A stretch of 60,990 nucleotides of DNA from assembly GCA_016296185.1 (NCBI GenBank), contig JAEDJT010000004.1:1-60990 (forward strand), given 5' to 3'. Source of the DNA: Bacilli bacterium. GTDB lineage: Bacteria > Bacillota_I > Bacilli_A > RF39 > UBA660. Shown here in pieces: positions 40,046 through 49,383 of this stretch (positions are counted from its first letter, which is position 1; every line of letters begins with the position of its first letter). Below the pieces are notes generated by a model that worked only from the letters and a program-made list of their open reading frames with translations, ran no database searches and had not been told where the DNA came from. Both the position numbers and the translations under genes were made by a program.

Positions 40046-42688
40046 ATGAAACAAGTAATTGAAGATTATAACAGTCGTTTTATTGAATCAGTTAGTTCTA
40101 ATGTTACTGATAATAAAATGCGCGAATTATTCTGTATTATACCTACTATGGAATATGATATTTTTAGAAGAACTTTAAATTATTATGCACAAAAGAAATA
40201 TGAAGAATTTATCTTAAATGATAATGGTATTCCAAGAAATTTTTATACTGTTTTAGAAAATGAAATGAAAACTACTTCTGTACTTGCTACTGTTAAAAAA
40301 TACAACTTTGAAATTGAACTTATATGTGATGTTATGGCTATAGATAAACATGATTTTGTTCAATTATTAAATGAAATTAATAAAGGCAATAAAAATCCTT
40401 CTAAAGATGTATTAGAGTTTAGTCAAAGATTAAAAGATATTATTAGAAAATTTACTTCTTATTATAAAGAAAATTTTATCAAAAAAGTTACTGCTGGTAA
40501 GATGACAGAATATAATAAATCAGTTATTGTTGATCAAGTTGAAAGTAATAATGTTTCTTATGATAGATATATCAAAGTGATTATTAATGATACTTATTTA
40601 AAAAATTATATTGGTGATTTAATATTTGAAAAATTACATGTAGATGTTACAAATAAATCATTAGAAGATGTTATTAATGCAACTTTCTCTAAAAATTCTG
40701 TAAAAGAAATTAGTGATATCCTTGGTATTAAACAACCAGAAGGTTATGCATCTACTCTTGCTTATAAAGAATTTAAAAGATTAAAATTAAATTATGAATC
40801 TTTATTAAATGATAAGTTTAAAGATTTAAGTCTTGAAGAAAAAAGTATTATTGCATCATTTATTAATGAAAAAGCTAATAAAAGAGCAAATAATGAAAAT
40901 CTTTCTAAAGCATTTACTGATTCTTTTAAAGTTTTATTTAACCAAAGCTCAATGAAATTCATTGAAGAAATTGTTGTACTAATGGCTAAAAGTAAAACTA
41001 TTTTAAATGTTTATGAAGATGGTAGATTTGATTTTGAATTCTCTATGATTAAAACTAGTCCAAATAATAAAATTATGGCTAAAGAATATGAAGAACAATT
41101 AGCTATTATTAAGCAAATTATTAGAATTTTGTATCGTAGTTATAAATCATTTAATAGTTATGTTAAAAAAACAGTAGATATAGATACTTTATCTGCTAAA
41201 AATAATTCAAGTTATATAGATACAAGATGTTGGATTAATACTGATAAATTTAATAATCTTATGAGTGCTATTGATCAAAAGAAAATTTCAGAATTAACTG
41301 ATGATGCATTTAAACAATTAAAATTATTATTAAATGAAAAAGGATTATTATGGTCTTATTATTCTGATAATATTGATTTACATGTTATAGCAAGAATTGT
41401 AAATAATTTCCAATCTATATATGCTTGTGTTAAAAATGAAGATATTAATATTAATAATCTTCAAGATATAATTAGAAAAGCTAATTTATATGATTATGCA
41501 GATGAATTTACTATTGGTTTATTAGGAATTGATGTTGTAAGTAAGATAATCAATTATAATCAATTTTCAGGTGTTAAAGTAACTGATGAAGATATAAGAA
41601 AAAGATTACGTAAAGCAGTTGATTTAAGCTATAGAACTGAATATATTGATAAAAGTAGTTTACCTTATAAAGTTGGCGTTAAAAATGATAAATTATCACT
41701 ATTTAGATATAAAAATAATGAACCTGCTATTTTTACTAGTGGTATAGATACTCAAACATGTTTCTTTTTATCAGTTAATGAAAATGACTTTTTCTATTAC
41801 TCTTTATTAAATAAAAATGGATTTGTTATTAAAATACTTGATAAAGAAGGTAAATTCATTGCGAGAGCTACATGTTTTAGAAGAAATAATGCTTTAATGA
41901 TTAATGGTATTAGATTGGCCGGTAATAAAGTTATTCCTGAAAATCGTGAGGAATTTGAAACTATGAAATCTGTTGTTGCATTAGTTGAAACAATGTCTAA
42001 AAAGGTTATTGAAATTACAACTGGCGATGAATGTCCTATAGATTTTGTTGTATGTAATAAAGCAGGTATTCTAGAAAATTCATATTTTGATGATAAATAT
42101 TATGAAATAGATACTAAAAACATTCGTGAACCAATTAATATATATGAAGATGATTGGCAAGAATTTGTTCATACTTATGATGCTACTGAGGAACAAATGC
42201 TTCAAGAAGTTGTTGTGAATCCTAACAGATCATTCACTACAGATTTTGGTCATCACTACCCTGCTGTAATGTTATGTTCAAGAGATTTCAAATTTATTGA
42301 TAGACCTTCTGATATTTCATTATTAGATCAAAAAGCAAGTTATGAAAGACCAAGAGCTGAAGTTGAAGAATTTATTGCAGAAGAAATTGATGAAAGTGTT
42401 TTAGCTAGAGTTAATAGAATTAAAGCTTTATCTTGTATTAAAAATAATACTTTAGATACTGAAGAAAGAAAAAATTATCATTTAATTAAAGATAATTACT
42501 TTATTAAAAATCTTATTTTAGGTGAAGATTGGTATATTATTATTAATCTTGATAATTCAGTAGATATTGTATATGGTACTGATAAATTAATAGCTTCTTT
42601 TGAATCTAGAGAATATATTAATAAGATTAATTCTAGAAATAAAATGATGGGAGATTATTCTCTTGTATTGAAAAAAAACGGAAATTAA
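40046..42688 (+). CDS. Large soluble protein of unknown function (880 aa)
   Basis: 880 aa from ATG 40046, set by the AAAGGGGTG site and the promoter inside the longer frame. No signal or transmembrane segment. The first two-thirds look helical and Lys/Asn-rich. A later mixed domain contains 'FTSGIDTQTCFFLSVNENDF', 'IARATCFRRNNALMINGIRL' and 'TTGDECPIDFVVCNKAG', with several Cys. It ends in 'DWYIIINLDNSVDIVYG'. The G-I-D-T-x-x-C-F block is reminiscent of conserved hypothetical proteins of other Firmicutes, but I cannot name a family. Strong promoter and terminator make it an independent, probably well-expressed gene. Confidence 0.85.
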   Translation: MKQVIEDYNSRFIESVSSNVTDNKMRELFCIIPTMEYDIFRRTLNYYAQKKYEEFILNDNGIPRNFYTVLENEMKTTSVLATVKKYNFEIELICDVMAIDKHDFVQLLNEINKGNKNPSKDVLEFSQRLKDIIRKFTSYYKENFIKKVTAGKMTEYNKSVIVDQVESNNVSYDRYIKVIINDTYLKNYIGDLIFEKLHVDVTNKSLEDVINATFSKNSVKEISDILGIKQPEGYASTLAYKEFKRLKLNYESLLNDKFKDLSLEEKSIIASFINEKANKRANNENLSKAFTDSFKVLFNQSSMKFIEEIVVLMAKSKTILNVYEDGRFDFEFSMIKTSPNNKIMAKEYEEQLAIIKQIIRILYRSYKSFNSYVKKTVDIDTLSAKNNSSYIDTRCWINTDKFNNLMSAIDQKKISELTDDAFKQLKLLLNEKGLLWSYYSDNIDLHVIARIVNNFQSIYACVKNEDININNLQDIIRKANLYDYADEFTIGLLGIDVVSKIINYNQFSGVKVTDEDIRKRLRKAVDLSYRTEYIDKSSLPYKVGVKNDKLSLFRYKNNEPAIFTSGIDTQTCFFLSVNENDFFYYSLLNKNGFVIKILDKEGKFIARATCFRRNNALMINGIRLAGNKVIPENREEFETMKSVVALVETMSKKVIEITTGDECPIDFVVCNKAGILENSYFDDKYYEIDTKNIREPINIYEDDWQEFVHTYDATEEQMLQEVVVNPNRSFTTDFGHHYPAVMLCSRDFKFIDRPSDISLLDQKASYERPRAEVEEFIAEEIDESVLARVNRIKALSCIKNNTLDTEERKNYHLIKDNYFIKNLILGEDWYIIINLDNSVDIVYGTDKLIASFESREYINKINSRNKMMGDYSLVLKKNGN

Positions 42689-42704
42689 TTCCGTTTTTTT
42701 ATTT
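42671..42704. terminator. Bidirectional terminator
   Basis: AAAACGGAA and TTCCGTTTT arms around a short TTAA-type loop with long A and T runs. It lies between the 880-aa gene and the convergent thioredoxin gene, overlapping the former's end. Confidence 0.85.
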
Positions 42705-42989
42705 AAGTAAATCTTCTATTTGATCTTTTGATATTAATCCAACTGATATGTTTTTTTGTTTACCATTTTCATATACAATTAATGTAGGAATACTCATTAT
42801 TCCATTCTTTGCAGCTATGTCACTGTGTTTATCTACATCTACTTTAAGAATATTATATTTATCACTTAATTCTTCTAGTATTGGTTCTATCATACGACAT
42901 GGACCACACCATATTGCACTAAAATCAATTAACCATTTGCCTTCTTTAATAACTTCTTCAAAATTTTCATTTTCTAAAATTTTAATCAT
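42699..42989 (-). CDS. trxA: Thioredoxin
   Basis: 96 aa thioredoxin fold with the redox motif WCGPC in 'SAIWCGPCRMIEP' and cis-Pro in 'MSIPTLIVYENG'. Slightly short at the N-terminus compared with the usual 104-108 aa. General protein disulfide reductant. Overlaps the end of the CvpA gene (TAATG). In Bacillus trxA lies a few genes from cvpA (yshB). Confidence 0.93.
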   Translation of the reverse strand: MIKILENENFEEVIKEGKWLIDFSAIWCGPCRMIEPILEELSDKYNILKVDVDKHSDIAAKNGIMSIPTLIVYENGKQKNISVGLISKDQIEDLLK

Positions 42990-43735
42990 TATTTTTCACA
43001 TACTTTCATTATTTCGTCTTTGTTTAGTACTTCAATTTTTCCATCTTCTATTAAAGCTTTAGCATTTTCACATGTAATAATATCGTATTTCATCAATGTT
43101 TCTAATGCTTTTTGATTATATTCGTCTTTATCATTTATACTTTCATAATCTTGAGCTAAAGTAGCAATATCTGTAATACTATTAAATGAATCTCCAAATG
43201 TCCTTTCTAATACTGGAATATTCATTATATCATCAACTAATGTTGTTGGTCTTGATGCTCCAGCTAAACTTACACCAAATGTATATATGAAACAAACAAA
43301 GTATAGTACTATTATTGACTCAATGAATCCAACTATACCACCTAATATTTTGTTTGGTAATCCGAATAATAAAATAAATGATAATATTCTGTCGAATAGA
43401 CCTGTTATTTTTACTACTATATTAATTATTAGCATCATAATTGAAAATACTATCATAAATGCTATTAATTCATATATTACTATATTTAATGCTGTAACAC
43501 CTTTAAATATTCCTGTTAATTTAAAGAATGGCAGATGTGTATATAAAAATACTGATAATGGATTTTTTAATGCATAAGCAAATACTAATGCTATAATTGT
43601 TCCAATAAATCTTACACTACTTTCTAAGAATCCTTTCTTAATTCCTGAAAAAATACCTAGTACAATAAATGCTATAATTACTACATTTGTAATAATTTCT
43701 GCTGGTGTACTAAATGTTAAACTTAATAAATTCAT
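42989..43735 (-). CDS. CvpA-family membrane protein
   Basis: 248 aa. Four or so transmembrane helices with the CvpA pattern 'GIFSGIKKGFLESSVRFIG' at the first loop and 'LPNKILGGIVGFIESIIVLY'. A non-membrane C-terminal tail of about 90 residues follows. Related to Bacillus YshB, which has the same position between rnhC and trxA. Function poorly known; proposed in envelope or secretion processes. Confidence 0.85.
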   Translation of the reverse strand: MNLLSLTFSTPAEIITNVVIIAFIVLGIFSGIKKGFLESSVRFIGTIIALVFAYALKNPLSVFLYTHLPFFKLTGIFKGVTALNIVIYELIAFMIVFSIMMLIINIVVKITGLFDRILSFILLFGLPNKILGGIVGFIESIIVLYFVCFIYTFGVSLAGASRPTTLVDDIMNIPVLERTFGDSFNSITDIATLAQDYESINDKDEYNQKALETLMKYDIITCENAKALIEDGKIEVLNKDEIMKVCEK

Positions 43736-43821
43736 ATGTTCACTCTCCTAATATAATTATAGTATATTAATAATGAAAATTAAAGGAAAATGTGCTAATA
43801 TATTACTTGAGAGGTGTATAC

Positions 43822-44784
43822 ATGGAAAAGAAATTTAAACCAGTTACAATAGTATTTAAAGTCAGTGATAATATTAAAGAAATGATGATTAAACATTATG
43901 AAGATATGAAGTGTGATAAGACTCCTCCATATGCTATATTTCAAGTTAAGGATTTTGACTGTGTTACAACATTATATGAATCTGGAAAAGTTATGTTTCA
44001 AGGTATTGGTGCTGATATAGAAGCTTCTTTTTGGACTGAACAAGAACGTATTTTAAATAATAATATTATTGATACAACTCCTAAAGAAAAGGATAAAAAG
44101 GAAAAAGATGAAAAGAAAGTATTTGTTAATGAATCATCTGTAGGATCTGATGAAGTTGGTACTGGAGATTATTTTGGACCTTTAGTTGTTACTGCATCAT
44201 ATGTACCAAAAGATAAATTTGATTTTATGGCTTCTTTAGGTGTTAGAGATTCTAAAAAAATAACTGATGATAAAATAAAGGAAATTGCTCCTAAAATTTT
44301 AAAGGAAATTCCTCATACTACAATTGTATTGAGTAATAAAGAATATAATGCATATCATAGTACTGATATGAATATGAATAAAGTTAAAGCTATATTACAT
44401 AATAAATGCTTACTTTCAGTTCTTAAGAAAGATGGAATAAATTGTAATAAAGTTGTTGTAGATCAATTTGAACCACCTAAAAGTTATTATGCTCATTTAG
44501 CAAGAGTTCCTGAATTAGTTAAAGATATTACATTTATGACTAAAGCTGAAGATCAATGTTATTCTGTTGCTGCTTCTTCAATTATTAGTAGATATACTTT
44601 CTTAGTAGAAATGAAAAAGTTAAATGATAGATTTAATATAGAAATTCCACTAGGTGCTGGAACTATGGTTGATGAAGTTGGTGCTACTTTAGTAAAAAAA
44701 TACGGAAAAGATATTTTAGAAGAAATAGCTAAATTAAACTTTAAAAATACTGATAAAATAAATGACATATTAAAAACTAGATAA
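43822..44784 (+). CDS. rnhC: Ribonuclease HIII
   Basis: 320 aa. An N-terminal TBP-like substrate-binding domain (about 1-85) is followed by the RNase H core: 'GSDEVGTGDYFGPLVVTA' (catalytic Asp and Glu), 'DSKKITD', 'VVVDQFEPP' and 'TKAEDQCYSVAASSIISRY'. The GTGDYFGP form is typical of type III. It removes RNA from RNA-DNA hybrids and R-loops. ATG at 43822 chosen for the AGAGGTG five bases upstream. Divergent from cvpA. Confidence 0.95.
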   Translation: MEKKFKPVTIVFKVSDNIKEMMIKHYEDMKCDKTPPYAIFQVKDFDCVTTLYESGKVMFQGIGADIEASFWTEQERILNNNIIDTTPKEKDKKEKDEKKVFVNESSVGSDEVGTGDYFGPLVVTASYVPKDKFDFMASLGVRDSKKITDDKIKEIAPKILKEIPHTTIVLSNKEYNAYHSTDMNMNKVKAILHNKCLLSVLKKDGINCNKVVVDQFEPPKSYYAHLARVPELVKDITFMTKAEDQCYSVAASSIISRYTFLVEMKKLNDRFNIEIPLGAGTMVDEVGATLVKKYGKDILEEIAKLNFKNTDKINDILKTR

Positions 44785-44803
44785 CAATATCTAGTTTTTT
44801 TAT
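44773..44803. terminator. Bidirectional terminator between rnhC and holA
   Basis: AAAAACTAGATA and TATCTAGTTTTT arms around a four-base loop, overlapping the rnhC stop. Confidence 0.85.
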
Positions 44804-45825
44804 TCACATATTTTCATTATAAATAATTGTAATGCTAACTTATCCCCTATTTTACCTCTTTTTATTCGGTAATCATTATCACATAAGTATAATAAATAAT
44901 CTTCTAATTGTTTTTCTTTAAATTGATAAGTATAATTTACATATTTATCATATTGGAATGGATATTTTATTTCCATCATTTCCATTATTTCTTGTTTATT
45001 ATAGTTTTTCATTAATCTTTTAATAATCAAAGTGTTTCTTATTTCTTTTGCTAACATTGATAAAATCATTATTGGAGCTACTTTTTGTATCATTAAGTCA
45101 TCATATATTTTAAATGATTCTTTTATATTTCTGCTCATTATAGTATCTACAAATTTAAAATTGTTATCTTCTAGAGATGAACTTGTAATTGCAATAACGT
45201 CATCAATATTAATTTTAGTCGGTTTGTTATAATATAACTCTAATTTTTTGGCTTCATTTAATGATAAGTCGTAATTGTTTTTGCAAACTTTTAATATGTG
45301 AGTTAAACACTTATCATCAATTGTATATTTATCTTTTTTTAGAAATTCTGTTATTCTTTTTTTTATTTCATCTGGTTTTAAGTCGGCTATTTCGATATTT
45401 TTATATTTTGTTTTTATTATATTAGTTATTTCTTTTCCTTTATCTGGTTTTCCGTATGATGAAAATATTATTACTGTATTTGGATTACTATTATTTAAAT
45501 ACTCTTCTATTGGCTTAAATTTTTTATTATATTCTTCAAGTATTTCTTGTTCTTCTTCATCTAAGTCTTGGTTTTTATTAACTTTTTCTAATACTTTTTT
45601 TGCTTTACCTCTAGTTTTATAATTTGTTGTAAATATATCAGCAGATTTAACTACCATATATTTTTTTTCATCGAATAAACTAAAATAATTAGCTTCTTCT
45701 AATATGTCTGATAATTCTGTAGTATTAAGATCGAATGTACTACAAATATTATCACCTACTATTTTATTTATTTCTTCTTCCATTAAATAATAACTATTAC
45801 CTGTAATTAAATATATATTATCCAT
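44800..45825 (-). CDS. holA: DNA polymerase III subunit delta
   Basis: 341 aa. 'MDNIYLITGNSYYLMEEEI', 'ANYFSLFDEKKYMVVKSADI', 'NNYDLSLNEAKKLELYY' and 'MIQKVAPIMILSMLAKEIRN' follow the HolA domain order: ATPase-like wrench domain, lid, C-terminal collar helices. HolA opens the beta clamp during loading. Near comEC as in Bacillus, but separated by a transglutaminase-like gene, and rpsT is not downstream. Confidence 0.9.
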   Translation of the reverse strand: MDNIYLITGNSYYLMEEEINKIVGDNICSTFDLNTTELSDILEEANYFSLFDEKKYMVVKSADIFTTNYKTRGKAKKVLEKVNKNQDLDEEEQEILEEYNKKFKPIEEYLNNSNPNTVIIFSSYGKPDKGKEITNIIKTKYKNIEIADLKPDEIKKRITEFLKKDKYTIDDKCLTHILKVCKNNYDLSLNEAKKLELYYNKPTKINIDDVIAITSSSLEDNNFKFVDTIMSRNIKESFKIYDDLMIQKVAPIMILSMLAKEIRNTLIIKRLMKNYNKQEIMEMMEIKYPFQYDKYVNYTYQFKEKQLEDYLLYLCDNDYRIKRGKIGDKLALQLFIMKICE

Positions 45826-45851
45826 ATAACCACCTTTAATTATTATAACAT

Positions 45852-45879
45852 GATAAAAAGAGATATTATATCTCTTTTT
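45852..45879 (-). terminator. Terminator downstream of the transglutaminase-like gene region
   Basis: AAAAAGAGATA and TATCTCTTTTT arms around a short loop, upstream of holA. The hairpin is symmetrical in A/T flanks; placed on the minus strand because both neighbours are leftward. Confidence 0.7.
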
Positions 45880-45943
45880 AAATATATCTAAACAATATAT
45901 ATTGTACTATATTATATGTTTAATTTTTAATTTATGTTATTGA

Positions 45944-46480
45944 TTATTTATTAAATGTTTTTTTATTATCTAATGAATTAATATAATCATTAAACTCTTT
46001 AAATGTAAGTCCTGGCGTCACTTCAAAAAATTCTGTTACTGGTCTTGGTTGTCCTTCAGACATTTCTAAATATATTTTGTTTATTTCTTCGATTGCTGTT
46101 TTTTCATCGATGAAGTCGTATATTCCTTTTCTTTCTTGATTTGGATGTTCTATTTGGTGAACTCCTTTTTCGTCATAATATAATATGAAACAATGCATAT
46201 GTTCTTCTTGTTCTTCATCTATATCTCCTGTTTCATATATTCTTGTACAAAACATTTTATTAGTTATTCCTATTGTATCAAGTAAATGATGCATTAAAAA
46301 TACTTGTTCTATACATGTACCAATTTTCTTTTCTAGTGTTTCTTCAATACTTAATGTTCTATAATTTCTTCTAAATCCTTTTAAATTATTAATGTGTATT
46401 TCTCCTGATTCTTCGATATATCCATAATTAATATTTTCCATAAAATATAATATGTCTTCTGGAGTATTAATATTTTTCAT
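45944..46480 (-). CDS. Transglutaminase-like cysteine protein
   Basis: 178 aa from the ATG at 46480, set by CAGGAG nine bases upstream. The order Cys in 'KKIGTCIEQVFLMHHLLD', His in 'HMHCFILYYDEKG' and an acidic/His residue in 'HQIEHPNQ' fits the Cys-His-Asp-type transglutaminase/peptidase fold. No signal peptide. Possible roles are amide hydrolysis or protein crosslinking; the substrate is unknown. An extended -10 (TGATACAAT) lies just upstream, so it can be expressed separately from comEC. Confidence 0.65.
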   Translation of the reverse strand: MKNINTPEDILYFMENINYGYIEESGEIHINNLKGFRRNYRTLSIEETLEKKIGTCIEQVFLMHHLLDTIGITNKMFCTRIYETGDIDEEQEEHMHCFILYYDEKGVHQIEHPNQERKGIYDFIDEKTAIEEINKIYLEMSEGQPRPVTEFFEVTPGLTFKEFNDYINSLDNKKTFNK

Positions 46481-46562
46481 TTTTTTCAGCTCCTGTTTGA
46501 ATTGTATCATATAAATTATTTTATGTTAAATTTATCCTCATAATATATATAATAATTGTATT

Positions 46563-48617
46563 TTATGGCTGATATGTTTTTATATTAAGTCTGTTTTTAT
46601 TTATTATAATCTCAATACTACCATCTATATCTGTCCTAAATATTTTACTTTTTTTTAGATTTTCTAATACTTTATCTTTTGGATGACCATATCTATTCTT
46701 TTCCCCGACACTTATAATACTGTATTTCGGATTTGTATACTTTATAAAATCAACACTTGAAGATGTATCTGATCCATGATGACCTACTTTTAATATATTT
46801 ATGTTTTTTAGGTTCTTTTCTTTTATTAAATCTTTTTCTCTATTTATTCCTGCATCTCCTGTAAATAATATTTTTTTATTATATATATTTAACAGTATGA
46901 CGTTTGAATTATTATTTTCGTTATCATATTTATTTGTATTATATATTTTTATATTTGAAATATTATCTGGATTTTTAGTATATTTAATTTTTTTATGATT
47001 TATTATTTTCTTTTCTAATTCGTTATACGAATCATTATTAAATATTAATTCTTTTACATTCATTTTTTCTAATATATTAGTTACATCACCACAATGATCG
47101 AAATCTCCGTGTGTTGTTATTATATAATTTATTTTATTTATTCCGATACTATGCATAAATTGAATGTAATTATCTGATACTTTTACTTCTTTTCTTTTTT
47201 GCCATTCTTCTTTTTGGTAAGTAGATATTCCTCCTGTATCAATTAATATTACTTCTTTTCTGTAAGGTTTTATTATCAAAGAACTATCACCTTGCTGTAC
47301 GTCGAAGAAATATATATAACAGTTAGAGTCAAAAAATGGTAATAATATATCTACGATAATTATTAACATATTTATAGTTATTAATTTAATATTCTTTTTG
47401 GTAATGATTAATATTAAATAAAATACAATAACTTCGTATATGTTAAGATTTAAATATAGTATTGATACTTTTATATTTGATAGTAATGATACTGAATTTT
47501 CTAATATATTTATAAATATATTTAGTATTGGAAATATTTGTGGAATTAATAATGTAATTATACTTAATGGATAGACGATTAATGTTATATAAGGGATATA
47601 AAATAAATTATAAATTATACTAAATAAGTTAATTGAATAAAATGATGATAATGATATTGGTAAACTAAATAAGAATGTAATTGTGCTAAGTTTTATTGAT
47701 TTAATAATATAGTTTCCTTTTATTATGTTACTATAATATATTATTCCAAATACTATACAAGCACTAAATTGAAAACCAGTATTATATATAATAAATGGAT
47801 TATGTATAATTATTAATGAAATTGTTATTATAAATATTTTTAATGTACTTATATTTAATTTAAATAATTTATTTATACTATTTATTATATAAAATGTAGT
47901 ACATCTTAATAGTGATGCTGGAAAATTTAATATATAGCAATATAATAATAAAATAATATCTACTATTGTATACTTTATTATATTGTTTGTGTTTTTTAAT
48001 AATAGTAATAATATCGAACTTATTAAACCTATATGCATACCTGATATTGCAAATAGATGTGATATACCACATATTTGATACTTGTTATATATATCTGTAT
48101 CTATATTATCTTTATTACCTAATATAAATGCATTTATATATCCTTTTTTATCTATTTTTATAATTCTTTTATATAGTTTATTTTTTATAGTAAATATTTT
48201 ATTTGGTTTTTTTGTTATTTTAATTTTATTTATATTTAAATTATAAAATGTATGATTGTAATATAAGTACTTTTTATAATTAAATGTATTAGGAATTGTA
48301 TTATTTTTTAATTTGTTTAATTCCCCTTTAATTTCTACTTTTTGACCGTATTCTAAATTATTTTTATAGTATTCTAATTCATTTATATTATCTACATAAA
48401 ATGTTCCTATTAATGGCTCTTTTCCACTTAATTTTAATGTTATTTTATTTCCGTTATATTTGATATCTTTTATTGTTAGATTAAAATTATTATCGTTTAT
48501 TTTATATATACTTTTATGATCAATTATTTTTATATAATATACTGAATACAATATTGTTATTACAATAATAAATATATATAGATAGTTAGACTGTAATATA
48601 GTCTTTAATTTTTTCAT
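46563..48617 (-). CDS. comEC: ComEC DNA uptake channel with metallo-beta-lactamase domain
   Basis: 684 aa. N-terminal helix and OB-like part (about 1-150), competence domain with many transmembrane helices ('ISHLFAISGMHIGLISSILL'), and C-terminal metallo-hydrolase domain: 'FFDVQQGDSSLII', 'ILIDTGG', 'TTHGDFDHCGDV', 'FTGDAG', 'KVGHHGSDTSSSVDF'. ComEC imports one DNA strand during natural transformation; the C-terminal domain probably degrades the other. Start overlaps the comEA end by 32 bases. All metal-binding residues appear intact. Confidence 0.94.
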   Translation of the reverse strand: MKKLKTILQSNYLYIFIIVITILYSVYYIKIIDHKSIYKINDNNFNLTIKDIKYNGNKITLKLSGKEPLIGTFYVDNINELEYYKNNLEYGQKVEIKGELNKLKNNTIPNTFNYKKYLYYNHTFYNLNINKIKITKKPNKIFTIKNKLYKRIIKIDKKGYINAFILGNKDNIDTDIYNKYQICGISHLFAISGMHIGLISSILLLLLKNTNNIIKYTIVDIILLLYCYILNFPASLLRCTTFYIINSINKLFKLNISTLKIFIITISLIIIHNPFIIYNTGFQFSACIVFGIIYYSNIIKGNYIIKSIKLSTITFLFSLPISLSSFYSINLFSIIYNLFYIPYITLIVYPLSIITLLIPQIFPILNIFINILENSVSLLSNIKVSILYLNLNIYEVIVFYLILIITKKNIKLITINMLIIIVDILLPFFDSNCYIYFFDVQQGDSSLIIKPYRKEVILIDTGGISTYQKEEWQKRKEVKVSDNYIQFMHSIGINKINYIITTHGDFDHCGDVTNILEKMNVKELIFNNDSYNELEKKIINHKKIKYTKNPDNISNIKIYNTNKYDNENNNSNVILLNIYNKKILFTGDAGINREKDLIKEKNLKNINILKVGHHGSDTSSSVDFIKYTNPKYSIISVGEKNRYGHPKDKVLENLKKSKIFRTDIDGSIEIIINKNRLNIKTYQP

Positions 48618-49332
48618 ATAGTGAATCGCTTATTCCTGATACTTGTTTTATATCTTCAATTGTTTTAAAGTTTCCATTTTCTTCTCTATATTTAATTATG
48701 GCGTTTGCTTTTGCATCTCCAATACCTGATATTGATGTTAATTTTGTTTTATCTGCTTTATTAATATTTACTAATGTATTATCTTCTTTTAGTTCTGTTT
48801 TTGTTTCTTCTTGTTTTTGGTTACTATTTTTTATTTCTGTTTGTTCACCGACTTCTATTATACTAGCTTTGTTTTCCACACATGTTGTGATGTTTTCTGT
48901 TGGACATTTACATTCGGTAATTGGTTTTTTATTTTCGCTTGCTAATTCTTTTATTTCGTTGTTTGTATAAATATATATGACTGATTCATTTATTAATTTT
49001 TTACTAAGATTTATATATTTTGTATTAGCATTCGTTTTTAATCCACCTGCTATATTTATTATATCTATTACTTTTGAATTGTGTTCAACTTCATATACTC
49101 CTGGATTTTTAACTGCTCCTTTTATATCAATGAATATATTATCTTTTTGTTCTTCAATACTTATATCTGATGATATTATTTCTTCTTTTACTTCTTCTGT
49201 TTCTGTATTATTTTCTATAATATATTCTTTTTTATTTATGATATATATTGTGGTGAAAGATAAGATTAGTAATAATACTATATTTACTATTACTAAAATT
49301 GTGTTATATTTTATTTCATTAAAAAAATCCAT
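48586..49332 (-). CDS. comEA: ComEA DNA receptor (SLBB plus helix-hairpin-helix)
   Basis: 248 aa. N-terminal transmembrane anchor (about 10-30), SLBB domain ('VDIKGAVKNPGVYEVE', 'VIDIINIAGGLKTNAN'), an acidic linker with Cys residues ('CKCPTENITTCVEN'), and two helix-hairpin-helix motifs at the C-terminus ('TSISGIGDAKANAIIKYR', 'IKQVSGISDSLYEKI'). Binds double-stranded DNA outside the membrane and passes it to ComEC. GAGGAG site eight bases before the ATG. comEB, found between these genes in Bacillus, is absent. Confidence 0.94.
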   Translation of the reverse strand: MDFFNEIKYNTILVIVNIVLLLILSFTTIYIINKKEYIIENNTETEEVKEEIISSDISIEEQKDNIFIDIKGAVKNPGVYEVEHNSKVIDIINIAGGLKTNANTKYINLSKKLINESVIYIYTNNEIKELASENKKPITECKCPTENITTCVENKASIIEVGEQTEIKNSNQKQEETKTELKEDNTLVNINKADKTKLTSISGIGDAKANAIIKYREENGNFKTIEDIKQVSGISDSLYEKIKDYITV

Positions 49333-49383
49333 ATTTTCATCTCCTCTAACTATATGTTAAAGATTAATATATGGATTTCCTTT

